Notes: a model not told the origin generated them from the sequence alone. A stretch of DNA of 8,165 bases from RGIG1828 sp045541875 (GCA_045541875.1 JAZQJX010000047.1:1-8165); one strand, 5' to 3'; counted from the first letter of the stretch, positions 1-7,055 are shown. Numbers and translations: made by a program.

Positions 1-64
1 ATTTTAATAGATTCAGAAAAAGAATATTACATATGTTCAACTACAAAAAGTCAAACATTGGAAA

Positions 65-92
65 GGCGGCTGCATAAAAAGCTGCAACCGCC
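65..92 (-). terminator. Possible weak intrinsic terminator of the atp operon
   Basis: A hairpin lies 85 bases after the atpC stop. On the minus strand the arms GGCGGTTGCA and TGCAGCCGCC pair over 10 bp around the 8-base loop GCTTTTTA. One pair is G-T, which becomes a G-U pair in RNA from the minus strand but an A-C mismatch from the plus strand, so the structure favours the minus-strand transcript. The tract after the stem is only TTTCC, a poor U-run, so termination may be inefficient or Rho-assisted. The position at the end of a nine-gene operon is the main support. Confidence 0.45.
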
Positions 93-177
93 ATCAAAAA
101 TTCCATTATTTAATTGTGACCCCAACTATTGACAAAGAGCCTTTTAAAAAAAGTGACCTGTATATATTTTTCAATCT

Positions 178-438
178 TTATTTCCACTGAAACATCCCTG
201 AAAAGAGGGTTGTTTTTTCATTTGTGACAGAAAGTAGTCCTCCGTCAACTGTCCCTGCCTTTTCTGTGCCGTCTTCAAGAACAATTTTGCACTCACAAGG
301 TTTCACTGATGTTGCAAAGGGAATATGACCCGCAAGAACTGCAAGGTCTCCTGATGCACCACGAAGAATTATGCTTTCAATTTTGCCCTCAAAAACATTT
401 CCGTCAGGTGATGAAATTACAAAATCAAAGGTTTTCAT
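178..438 (-). CDS. atpC: F1Fo ATP synthase subunit epsilon, lacking the C-terminal helical domain
   Basis: Epsilon subunit of the F1 central stalk, which binds gamma and the c-ring at the cytoplasmic face of the membrane. The 86 residues match the N-terminal beta-sandwich domain: an FDFVISSPDG start, the GASGDLAVLAGHIPFATS segment (residues 27-44), the VDGGLLSV strand (64-71) and a last strand TTLFSGMFQW. Usual epsilon is about 130-140 residues and continues into two alpha-helices that can rise into the head and block ATP hydrolysis. Here a TAA stop falls at the domain boundary, and no helical domain is visible in any frame of the following 177 bases, so a simple frameshift is unlikely. Its ATG overlaps the atpD TAA by one base (TAATG), with AAGGTG upstream inside atpD. 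Naturally short epsilons are known, for example in Chlorobium. The call is secure from sequence and operon position. Confidence 0.93.
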   Translation of the reverse strand: MKTFDFVISSPDGNVFEGKIESIILRGASGDLAVLAGHIPFATSVKPCECKIVLEDGTEKAGTVDGGLLSVTNEKTTLFSGMFQWK

Positions 439-1838
439 TACTGTGACACCTTCTTCGCTTTTGCAACTGCTTCATCAATTGTACCCACAAAAAGAAATGC
501 AGATTCAGGAATATCATCATGTTTACCTTCAATAATTTCCTTAAAGCCTCTGATTGTTTCTGAAAGAGGAACATATGTTCCCTCAATTCCCGTGAACTTC
601 TCAGAAACATGGAATGGCTGTGAAAGGAAACGCTGAATTTTTCTTGCTCTCTGAACAAGAAGTTTATCTTCATCGGAAAGTTCATCCATACCCATAATTG
701 CAATGATATCCATAAGTTCCTGATAACGCTGAAGGATTCTCTGAACTTCTCTTGCAACGCTATAGTGTTCTTCCCCTAAAATTTCTGGTGAAAGAATACG
801 GCTTGTTGATTCAAGAGGATCAACCGCAGGATAGATACCCTGAGATGCAATGCTCCTTGAAAGAACGGTTGTAGCATCAAGGTGGGCAAAAGTTGTTGCA
901 GGTGCAGGGTCTGTGAGGTCATCGGCAGGAACATATACCGCCTGAATGGATGTTATTGAACCTTTTTTGGTGGATGTGATTCTTTCCTGCAGAATACCCA
1001 TTTCATTTGCAAGGGTCGGCTGATAACCAACGGCTGAGGGCATTCTGCCAAGAAGCGCAGAAACTTCGGAACCTGCCTGAGTGAAACGGAAAATATTATC
1101 TATGAAAAGAAGTACATCCTGTCCTTCTTCATCACGGAAATATTCTGCCATTGTAAGACCTGAAAGTCCAACTCTCATTCTTGCTCCGGGGGGTTCATTC
1201 ATCTGACCGTACACAAGCGTTGTGTTTGCCAAAACTCCGGACTCTTTCATTTCATTGTACAGGTCATTACCTTCTCTTGTTCTTTCACCAACGCCTGTAA
1301 ATACCGAAAGACCTCCGTGTTGTTTTGCAATGTTATTGATATATTCCATAATAAGTACGGTTTTACCAACTCCGGCACCGCCAAAAAGTCCGATTTTTCC
1401 GCCTTTTGAATAAGGGCAGATAAGGTCAATTACTTTTATGCCGGTCTCTAAAATCTCGGTTGAAGTTGAAAGATCACTATATTCAGGGGCACTTCTGTGA
1501 ATGTCCCAATGTTCTACGTCCTCGGGATCAGGTTTGTTGTCAACGGCATCACCAAGCACGTTGAAAATTCTGCCAAGGGTTTTTCTGCCAACGGGAACAC
1601 TGATTGCTTTTCCTGTATCAGTTACGGGAGTACCACGTTTGAGACCGTCTGTTGACGCCATGGCAATACAACGTACAACATTGTCACCTATGTGCTGAGC
1701 AACTTCAACAGTTAAAGTTTTTTCTCCCTTTGGCATTGTTAGAGCATTATATATTGCAGGCAAATTGCCTTCTTCAAAACGAACGTCTACAACAGGTCCC
1801 ATTACCTGAGAAACGCTGCCTTTTGTTATGTCTGACAT
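438..1838 (-). CDS. atpD: F1Fo ATP synthase subunit beta (catalytic)
   Basis: Catalytic subunit of the cytoplasmic alpha3beta3 head, where ATP is made or hydrolysed; normal length at 466 residues. The N-terminal beta-barrel (about 1-80) is followed by the nucleotide-binding domain with Walker A GGAGVGKT (153-160), the catalytic glutamate in GERTREGND (E185), and Walker B LLFIDN (243-248, D247). The family signature PAVDPLESTS lies at 337-346. The C-terminal helical domain carries the DELSDED loop (385-391), equivalent to the DELSEED torque loop that contacts gamma. All catalytic residues I can check are intact. The start has a very strong ribosome site (AGGAGG) and follows atpG after 38 bases, the widest gap between subunit genes from atpB onward. 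Part of that site can fold into a small hairpin with the gap (1852-1869), which may couple its translation to atpG. Confidence 0.99.
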   Translation of the reverse strand: MSDITKGSVSQVMGPVVDVRFEEGNLPAIYNALTMPKGEKTLTVEVAQHIGDNVVRCIAMASTDGLKRGTPVTDTGKAISVPVGRKTLGRIFNVLGDAVDNKPDPEDVEHWDIHRSAPEYSDLSTSTEILETGIKVIDLICPYSKGGKIGLFGGAGVGKTVLIMEYINNIAKQHGGLSVFTGVGERTREGNDLYNEMKESGVLANTTLVYGQMNEPPGARMRVGLSGLTMAEYFRDEEGQDVLLFIDNIFRFTQAGSEVSALLGRMPSAVGYQPTLANEMGILQERITSTKKGSITSIQAVYVPADDLTDPAPATTFAHLDATTVLSRSIASQGIYPAVDPLESTSRILSPEILGEEHYSVAREVQRILQRYQELMDIIAIMGMDELSDEDKLLVQRARKIQRFLSQPFHVSEKFTGIEGTYVPLSETIRGFKEIIEGKHDDIPESAFLFVGTIDEAVAKAKKVSQ

Positions 1839-1851
1839 ATATTTTCTTTCC

Positions 1852-1869
1852 TCCTTTTATGATAAAGGA
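1852..1869 (-). promoter_or_regulatory. Small hairpin masking part of the atpD ribosome site
   Basis: In the atpG-atpD gap the minus strand can pair TCCTTT (1869-1864) with AAAGGA (1857-1852) around the six-base loop ATCATA. The right arm is the first half of the atpD Shine-Dalgarno sequence AAAGGAGG. The atpG stop (1877-1879) is only about 8 bases upstream, so a ribosome finishing atpG would cover and open this stem. That would fit translational coupling. The stem is short and AT-rich, so the regulatory role is inference only. Confidence 0.3.
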
Positions 1870-1876
1870 TATCAAA

Positions 1877-2683
1877 TCACTGCGCACCGCTTCCGGCGAC
1901 AATTTCTGTGATTTCCTGGGTGATTGCACCCTGACGGGCACGGTTGTATTTGAGTTGAAGTTCTTCTATCATTTCTGTTGCATTCTTTCCTGCATTATCC
2001 ATTGCAAAACGTCTTGCAACAACTTCTGATGTGTAACTTTCTCTGACTTTGCCGATAATCAGTCCTGCAACATATTCTGTTATTACAGAATTGAGAACTG
2101 TCACTTCATCAGGCTCAAACACTACGCCCGATGGTTTTTGACTGTCAATTCTTTCCAGAGGGAAAATCCATCTGATGTCAGGAGTCTGAGTCATCATGGA
2201 CTTATATGATGTGTATATGATTCCGACTTTGTCATATTTTTCATCTTTAAAGTCATCACAAATCCTTTTTGATATTTCCAAAGCATCGGAATATGAAAAG
2301 GTTTCAACATACGAAACACTCTTGCCAAAACGTTCACAGGCTCTTTTCCCTATGGGAATAATATCCTGAGTGTCAAATTCCTTTGCAAGTTTAAAGATGT
2401 TTGAATTATATCCGCCTGCAAGCCCTCTGTCCCCTGCTATTACTATCATGCATAGTTTTTCATCCCATCTTTTTTTCATATAGGGGCTTTGCATACAATC
2501 AGGACAACTTGTGAGAGAATTGACAGCATCTTCAAGGGCTGATAAATATTCTCTGACCTTATTCATATTTTCTGTGGCACGTCTGATTTTTGATGATGCC
2601 ACAAGTCCCATTGCTTTGGTAAGATGCAAAGTTGAATCAACACTTTTTATGCGGTTTCGCAAACTTTTAATATCAGCACCCAT
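1877..2683 (-). CDS. atpG: F1Fo ATP synthase subunit gamma
   Basis: Rotor shaft of F1: long N- and C-terminal helices form the coiled coil turning inside the alpha3beta3 head and join epsilon and the c-ring. At 268 residues it is slightly shorter than the usual 285-300. The N-terminus IKSLRNRIKSVDSTLHLTKAM is typical of the first coiled-coil helix, including the region that faces the beta subunits. The central Rossmann-like domain starts with AGDRGLAGGYN (83-93). The C-terminus holds the most conserved block: SEVVARRFAMDNAGKNATEM (219-238), then YNRARQGAITQEITEIVAGS (246-265). The start codon has an upstream AGAGGTGAT ribosome site that includes the last codons of atpA, five bases away. Confidence 0.98.
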   Translation of the reverse strand: MGADIKSLRNRIKSVDSTLHLTKAMGLVASSKIRRATENMNKVREYLSALEDAVNSLTSCPDCMQSPYMKKRWDEKLCMIVIAGDRGLAGGYNSNIFKLAKEFDTQDIIPIGKRACERFGKSVSYVETFSYSDALEISKRICDDFKDEKYDKVGIIYTSYKSMMTQTPDIRWIFPLERIDSQKPSGVVFEPDEVTVLNSVITEYVAGLIIGKVRESYTSEVVARRFAMDNAGKNATEMIEELQLKYNRARQGAITQEITEIVAGSGAQ

Positions 2684-2688
2684 TCACA

Positions 2689-4182
2689 TCACCTCTGCAT
2701 TTCGCCAAGGGCTGTTTTCAGGAGTTCAACATCTTCATCATCATAGAAACCCTGTTCAAAGCGGTTGAGCAGATCGGAATATTTGCTTTCGAGTTTTTCA
2801 TAAAGTTCATATTCGTAATCTTTAACTTTATTAACAGGAACATCATTAAGATATCCTTTTGTTACAGCATAGATAATCGCGACCTGACATCCAACCCTGA
2901 CAGGTTCATTTCTTCCCTGTTTTAAAACTTCCACAATTCGTTCACCAAGAGCAAGTCTGTTTTTGGTGTCAGCATCAAGGTCGCTTCCAAACTGAGCAAA
3001 AGACTGAAGTTCTCTGTATTGTGAATATAAAAGTTTTAATTCACCTGAAACTTTTTTCATTGCTTTAAGTTGTGCGGCACCGCCGACACGGCTGACAGAA
3101 ATACCGGGATTTATCGCCGGCATAACGCCTGAATGGAAAAGTTCAGTTTCCAAAAATATCTGACCATCTGTGATGGAAATTACGTTTGTTGGGATATAGG
3201 CAGATACGTCGCCTGCCTGAGTTTCTATGAGAGGAAGTGCTGTTATTGAGCCTCCGCCATATTCATCTGCAACACACGCCGCTCTTTCCAAAAGTCTTGA
3301 ATGAAGATAGAATACATCTCCGGGGTATGCTTCACGTCCGGGAGGACGGCGAATCAGGAGCGAAAGTGCTCTGTAGGCAACGGCATGTTTTGAAAGGTCA
3401 TCGTAGATTATGAGTACATCTTTGCCCTGTTCTCTGAAATATTCAGCCATTGCACATCCTGAATAGGGAGCAACATATTGAAGGGGTGCAGATTCTGATG
3501 CTGATGCAGAAACTATGATTGTATACTCCATTGCACCCGACTGATAAAGTTGATTTGCAAGTTGAACAACAGATGTGTTTTTCTGACCAATTGCAACATA
3601 TATGCAGATTACACCTGTGTTTTTCTGATTTATGATTGTATCTATTGCAATTTCAGTCTTACCTGTCTGACGGTCACCGATTATAAGTTCTCTTTGTCCT
3701 CTTCCTATGGGAATCATACTGTCAATGGCTTTGATTCCTGTCTGGAGAGGAACTGAAACTTCTTTTCTTTCAATGATTCCGGGAGCGTCTGATTCAATGG
3801 GGCGTGTACTTGTTGTTGCAACAGGACCTTTTCCGTCTATCGGATTTCCAAGAGCATCAACAACTCTTCCAAGAAGCGCCTCGCCAACGGGTACGGAAAC
3901 AACTTTTCCTGTACGGCGAACCTGAGTGCCTTCGTGAATATTATTTGTATCAGATAAGAGTGCAACAGATACGGTGTCATCTTCAAGGTTCTGTGCCATA
4001 CCGAAACTTCCGTCTTCAAACTCAACAAGTTCACTTGCCATACATTCTCTGAGACCGTATACTCTTGCGATACCGTCACCGATGAGAATTACTGTTCCGG
4101 TTTCTTTCATTTCTATTTGGGAGTTATAATTTTTGATTTGCTCTTTTATAATACTGCTTATTTCTTCAGGTCTTGAACTCAT
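2689..4182 (-). CDS. atpA: F1Fo ATP synthase subunit alpha
   Basis: Non-catalytic nucleotide-binding subunit of the F1 head, 497 residues (family about 500-513). The N-terminal segment through about residue 25 would contact delta, followed by the beta-barrel (VILIGDGIARVYGL at 31-44). The nucleotide domain has Walker A GDRQTGKT (169-176) and Walker B VLIIYDD (256-262, ending in D261-D262). The signature PAINPGISVS (355-364) is followed directly by R365, the arginine finger reaching into the neighbouring beta site, in the SRVGGAAQ context. The C-terminal helical bundle is complete. The ATG overlaps the atpH TGA as ATGA (4 bases), with an AAGGAAGTG ribosome site upstream. No unusual substitution was seen. 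Confidence 0.99.
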   Translation of the reverse strand: MSSRPEEISSIIKEQIKNYNSQIEMKETGTVILIGDGIARVYGLRECMASELVEFEDGSFGMAQNLEDDTVSVALLSDTNNIHEGTQVRRTGKVVSVPVGEALLGRVVDALGNPIDGKGPVATTSTRPIESDAPGIIERKEVSVPLQTGIKAIDSMIPIGRGQRELIIGDRQTGKTEIAIDTIINQKNTGVICIYVAIGQKNTSVVQLANQLYQSGAMEYTIIVSASASESAPLQYVAPYSGCAMAEYFREQGKDVLIIYDDLSKHAVAYRALSLLIRRPPGREAYPGDVFYLHSRLLERAACVADEYGGGSITALPLIETQAGDVSAYIPTNVISITDGQIFLETELFHSGVMPAINPGISVSRVGGAAQLKAMKKVSGELKLLYSQYRELQSFAQFGSDLDADTKNRLALGERIVEVLKQGRNEPVRVGCQVAIIYAVTKGYLNDVPVNKVKDYEYELYEKLESKYSDLLNRFEQGFYDDEDVELLKTALGEMQR

Positions 4183-4709
4183 CGTTTTATCACTTCCTTT
4201 ACTTCTTTCAGACGGCTCTTAAGACTTGCATCAATCTCTTTTCCGTCTATTTCGATTATCAGACCGCCAAGAAGTGTTTTGTCTGTTTCACATTCCAAAA
4301 CCACATTACGGCCTGACAATTTTTTGAGTTTTACCGTAAGTTCTTCCATTTGAGCAGACGAAAGTTCCAAAGCCGATTTTACTTTTGCAACAGATGTACT
4401 TTCAAAATTTTCCAAAAGTGCCTCATATTCATCCACACAAAGGTCGAAACTTAAGATATGTTTTTTGTCACACAAAAGTTTAATAAAAGAAACAATGTGT
4501 TCCTGATAGTTATCTTTTAAGGCGTTGTCAATCACTTTTTTTCGCTCAGACAGCGGAATTGCAGGTGATGACAAAAGAGACATAAAATCAGGTGAATTTA
4601 AGAATATTTCCTTAATCTCTTTGAGTTCTTCAAGGAACTTTTTCTGGAGATTTTCTTCAACTGCAAGCATAAAGAGGGCCTGAGAGTATTCTTTATAAAG
4701 TTCAGTCAT
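4179..4709 (-). CDS. atpH: F1Fo ATP synthase subunit delta (OSCP-like)
   Basis: Peripheral-stalk subunit that ties the b dimer to the top of the alpha3beta3 head. With the ATG at 4709 it has 176 residues, the family norm. The N-terminal helical bundle begins LYKEYSQALFMLAVEE, matching the usual Y-x-x-ALF-x-x-A pattern. The family block near the C-terminus is LLGGLIIEIDGKEIDASLKS (residues 146-165). I chose the ATG because GGGTGAAG sits just before it as a plausible ribosome site. A GTG at 4718 would add MKK but lies inside that site and has no ribosome site of its own. The coding region overlaps atpF by 8 bases and atpA by 4, so translational coupling on both sides is likely. Confidence 0.96.
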   Translation of the reverse strand: MTELYKEYSQALFMLAVEENLQKKFLEELKEIKEIFLNSPDFMSLLSSPAIPLSERKKVIDNALKDNYQEHIVSFIKLLCDKKHILSFDLCVDEYEALLENFESTSVAKVKSALELSSAQMEELTVKLKKLSGRNVVLECETDKTLLGGLIIEIDGKEIDASLKSRLKEVKEVIKR

Positions 4710-5208
4710 TTTCTTCACCCAACTTTTTCAAAACAGAATCTATCATATTTTTATGATCATCTGTGTTGATTTCCCTCTCCAGCATTTTTTCTGTGAGAAG
4801 ACAGGAAATGTCAACAATTTCATTTTTGATGCCTTCCTGTGCTTTTTTAAGTTCAAGTTGTGCCTGAACTTCAGCCTGACGCACAATGCCTTCTGCCTTT
4901 TCCTTTGCATCGGAGACTATACGTTCACTGCTTGATTTTGCACGAATTGATGCATCAGAAATTATGTCATCTGCTTCTCTTTTGGCAGATTGGATTTTTT
5001 CGTTCCAGAACTTTTCATCTTCCATCGCTTTATTCTTTGCGTTTTCCGCATCAGCATATTTTTCATCCACTTCAGCCTGCATCTTTGCCATCATTGAACA
5101 AACAGGCTTATAGAGAAACTTTTTCACACCGAGAAAAAGGATGATAAGATTTAAAAGAGATATGATTGTCTGCCACAGATTGACAGATATTACGTCTAAA
5201 GATTGCAT
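4702..5208 (-). CDS. atpF: F1Fo ATP synthase subunit b
   Basis: Stator stalk subunit: a single membrane anchor and a long helix reaching up to delta. The 168 residues show a hydrophobic segment at about 9-30 (VNLWQTIISLLNLIILFLGV) and then KKFLYKPV, the usual junction of the b family. A long, highly charged, Ala/Lys/Glu-rich coiled coil runs from about 40 to 145, and a short amphipathic end (about 146-168) would contact delta. Only one b-type gene is present, so the stalk should be a homodimer. It starts 24 bases after atpE with a GGAGTGAG ribosome site. No sign of a b-delta fusion such as occurs in some actinobacteria. Confidence 0.97.
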   Translation of the reverse strand: MQSLDVISVNLWQTIISLLNLIILFLGVKKFLYKPVCSMMAKMQAEVDEKYADAENAKNKAMEDEKFWNEKIQSAKREADDIISDASIRAKSSSERIVSDAKEKAEGIVRQAEVQAQLELKKAQEGIKNEIVDISCLLTEKMLEREINTDDHKNMIDSVLKKLGEEND

Positions 5209-5232
5209 AAAATCTCACTCCAAAGTTTTCTG

Positions 5233-5514
5233 TTATATATTTGCTTTAAGTACTTCAACCAAAAGGTCGGGAGCAACAAATATGAGAAGGATTGCAATAA
5301 CAAGAGCATAGAGACCTGTGGTTTCTGCAACAGCACAACCCATGAGCATTGTGGTTGTTACATCGCCTTTGCATTCAGGCTGTCTGCCGATTGCTTCACA
5401 AGCCTTTGCTACTGCATTACCTTCACCAATACCGGGGCCTATACCTGCAATCATTGCAGTTCCGGCACCAAGTGCACAACATCCTAAAATAATACCGATT
5501 GCGATTTCCATCAT
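5233..5514 (-). CDS. atpE: F1Fo ATP synthase subunit c with a two-carboxylate Na+-type site
   Basis: Proteolipid that forms the rotating c-ring and carries the coupling ion. The 93 residues form two membrane helices (about 4-30 and 55-80) joined by the polar loop ARG-GLN-PRO (R44-Q45-P46). Helix 1 has GIGPGIGEG with E31; helix 2 has AVAETTGLY with V62, E64, T65, T66 and Y69. These correspond to Q32, V63, E65, S66, T67 and Y70 of the Na+-binding Ilyobacter tartaricus c subunit, except that Q is replaced by E. That gives two carboxylates, as described for Fusobacterium nucleatum. Na+ coupling is therefore likely but inferred. The C-terminus extends several residues past the usual end, and five cysteines (12, 13, 39, 48, 60) are unusual for this protein. 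GGAGG precedes the first of two ATGs at good spacing. It lies 2 bases after atpB. Confidence 0.97.
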   Translation of the reverse strand: MMEIAIGIILGCCALGAGTAMIAGIGPGIGEGNAVAKACEAIGRQPECKGDVTTTMLMGCAVAETTGLYALVIAILLIFVAPDLLVEVLKANI

Positions 5515-5516
5515 AA

Positions 5517-6428
5517 TTAATTACCTCCATTTGTTTTTGCCAAAAGGCGTTTTTGTTGTTTTTTTCTTTTTCTTTCTTCATAAAGTTCAAGGGGAAAACC
5601 ACCTGAAACATAAAGCATGGTGAGCATAGCAAAGATGTATGCCTGAAGGCATCCCGAGAACACGTCAAAGTATACTGACAAGACTGCGGGAAGACCAATC
5701 TGCAGAAAAGGAAACTCACCTAAAAACCCGGGTAAAAACCCAAGAACAAGTTTTGAAAGTCCCTGAAGTCCGGTGGCAACAAGCACGGAAATTACGGAAC
5801 CGGAAAGAATGTTTCCGTAATGACGGAATGCCATGGAAACCGGTGTTGCAACTTCTCCAATCAAGTTTAATGGAAGAAGTGCCACGGGATCTGCCAAACC
5901 TTTTATATATTGAACCGGTCCGCATTTAAACTTATAGTATGTAATAAGAATAAATACCAGTACTGCCCAACCGGCAACAATATTAACATCTGATGTGGGT
6001 GGAAACAGTCCGAAAAGCGTTATGAGACTTGAAAATCCCGAAAGTGCCAGAATGGCTATTACAAAACTTGTGAACCCTTTAAAATAAGGTCCCATATTTC
6101 CTATAACCATGTTTTCGACTTTTTCTACAATCCACTTTGCCAAAAGATGGCGTTTCATTAATTTTTCGCCCATTATTCCGTGAGTCAGATACAGGCACAG
6201 ACCAAATATCATTATGAGAACAAAAAGCGAATTAACCTGAGATTCTGTTATGAGAAGGTCCTGCACAGGCATTGGTATCTCAAAAAAGATTTGCGCTCCT
6301 GTGATTGTAATCCCTTCTGATGCAGGTTTTGTCAGAAGTTTAATTATAAGTCCTGCCGTGACAGGGAGAACCATCATAAGAATATATAGTGTGTCTACCG
6401 CCTTGAAACAGCGGTTTTTTTGATTCAT
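5517..6428 (-). CDS. atpB: F1Fo ATP synthase subunit a
   Basis: Stator channel subunit that passes the coupling ion to and from the c-ring. At 303 residues it is longer than many bacterial versions (about 220-270), partly through an N-terminal segment and a basic tail (EERKRKKQQKR). Several membrane helices are evident, at about 13-33, 66-86, 119-140, 148-167, 185-225 and 243-275. The essential arginine is R202 in MAFRHYGNILSG, equivalent to E. coli R210 in the usual RLFGN motif; the following residues are H-Y rather than L-F. The last helix contains CLQAYIFAMLTMLYVS, where Q262 matches the conserved E. coli Q252. The start overlaps the atpI TGA as ATGA, with an AAGGAGGAAT ribosome site. Function is certain; ion specificity cannot be read from this subunit alone. 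Confidence 0.98.
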   Translation of the reverse strand: MNQKNRCFKAVDTLYILMMVLPVTAGLIIKLLTKPASEGITITGAQIFFEIPMPVQDLLITESQVNSLFVLIMIFGLCLYLTHGIMGEKLMKRHLLAKWIVEKVENMVIGNMGPYFKGFTSFVIAILALSGFSSLITLFGLFPPTSDVNIVAGWAVLVFILITYYKFKCGPVQYIKGLADPVALLPLNLIGEVATPVSMAFRHYGNILSGSVISVLVATGLQGLSKLVLGFLPGFLGEFPFLQIGLPAVLSVYFDVFSGCLQAYIFAMLTMLYVSGGFPLELYEERKRKKQQKRLLAKTNGGN

Positions 6429-6826
6429 GAATTCATTCCTCCTTCATTTTTGCTTTTCCAAAGAGGTCTCATTGCAACTGCAATTCTCGGGAAAAACATG
6501 GGAATTATAACAGCAATGGTTGAAAAGCATTTGAGCCATGCTCCCAATGCAACTGTCACAAACAGAAAAAAGGTTCGCAGTGAAAGTGAGCCTTTTAAAA
6601 TTTTCTGAGCATCTTTCTCATCTTTTCCGAGAGCTTTCTGCACTCCGATTCCCATAAAATAAAAGTTTAAAATCATTGCAAAAGCACCAAGGAGATTGCC
6701 AAAAAGTACCGTGATGTCCCATTTTGAAAGAATGAGAAATACCAATTCCATAATGATGCTGAATATGAAAATCATAATGGCAATATACTTTGTTTCTTTT
6801 ATAATAGTATTATCCGGTTTTGTCAT
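6425..6826 (-). CDS. atpI: ATP synthase subunit I family membrane protein (AtpI-like)
   Basis: Small integral membrane protein of 133 residues at the head of the atp operon, the usual site of atpI. In other bacteria AtpI aids c-ring assembly and is not a structural part of the finished enzyme; that role is inferred here. Four hydrophobic segments are visible, at about 14-33, 38-61, 84-100 and 101-117. Segment 2 contains LFGNLLGAFAMILNF and segment 4 ends FFPRIAVAM, both typical of clostridial subunit I proteins. This family is weakly conserved, so the call leans on topology and position. Its ribosome site is poor (AAGGGAT, spaced rather far from the ATG), so it is probably made at a low level compared with atpB. 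It overlaps atpB by 4 bases. Confidence 0.88.
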   Translation of the reverse strand: MTKPDNTIIKETKYIAIMIFIFSIIMELVFLILSKWDITVLFGNLLGAFAMILNFYFMGIGVQKALGKDEKDAQKILKGSLSLRTFFLFVTVALGAWLKCFSTIAVIIPMFFPRIAVAMRPLWKSKNEGGMNS

Positions 6827-6897
6827 AAAATTATCAATCCCTTAAACGATTTACGAGAAAAAATCACTTTAAAACCAAGTCTTCTCTATTTTATCTT

Positions 6898-6926
6898 ATT
6901 ATAACATATAAGGAAAATTAATTCAA
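6898..6926 (-). promoter_or_regulatory. Sigma-A-type extended -10 promoter of the atp operon
   Basis: On the minus strand a -35 box TTGAAT (6926-6921) is followed by a 17-base spacer and a perfect -10 box TATAAT (6903-6898). The spacer ends TGT, giving the extended -10 form TGnTATAAT. The predicted start is near 6891, leaving a leader of about 65 bases before atpI. AT-rich DNA upstream (about 6927-6960) could serve as an UP element. It sits after the dus terminator, so the operon appears to be transcribed on its own. Confidence 0.8.
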
Positions 6927-6993
6927 CAAAAGTTATTAAATTAACAATGATTTTTTCACTCTTCTTTCCCCTCAAAAAGTCGGATGATAATGC

Positions 6994-7055
6994 AAAAAAT
7001 CCACCTTTTTTAATTGGTTTTGCAAGTTACAAAAAACCAAACTTTCAAAGGTGGA
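6994..7055 (-). terminator. Intrinsic terminator of dus
   Basis: The minus-strand arms TCCACCTTT (7055-7047) and AAAGGTGGA (7008-7000) pair over 9 bp. An inner stem TTGGTTTT (7040-7033) with AAAACCAA (7021-7014) extends the structure. A run of six T (6999-6994) follows at once. This is the classical arrangement, and it works only for minus-strand transcripts. It lies 12 bases after the dus stop and separates dus from the atp operon. Confidence 0.85.

Noticed and set aside
41..106. A 21-codon minus-strand reading frame after atpC (starts MEFLMAVAAF)
   Set aside because: No convincing ribosome site, very short, and it runs through the 65-92 hairpin that better explains the bases. Kept only as a remote possibility for a small hydrophobic peptide.
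34..135. Promoter-like boxes on the minus strand (TTGTCA near 130-135; TTGACT near 50-55)
   Set aside because: The partner -10 boxes are either weak at 17 bases (TAAATA) or at a poor 19-base spacing (AATAAT, TAATAT), and no downstream gene is visible within the window.
178..438. Idea that atpC is a frameshifted pseudogene
   Set aside because: The stop lies exactly at the domain boundary, the domain itself is intact, and no remnant of the helical domain is seen downstream in any frame; natural short epsilons exist.
425..757. A 110-codon minus-strand frame inside atpD
   Set aside because: Out-of-frame shadow of the conserved beta subunit C-terminal domain; its translation has no family features.
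1652..2029. A 125-codon plus-strand open frame across the atpD start and atpG end
   Set aside because: It is antisense to two secure genes, has low-complexity hydrophobic translation with no recognisable domain, and no ribosome site worth noting.
6855..6886. Possible stem-loop in the atp leader (GAGAA with TTCTC, inner ACTT with AAGT)
   Set aside because: Only short AT-rich stems, no match to a known leader or riboswitch that I recognise; likely chance pairing in AT-rich DNA.
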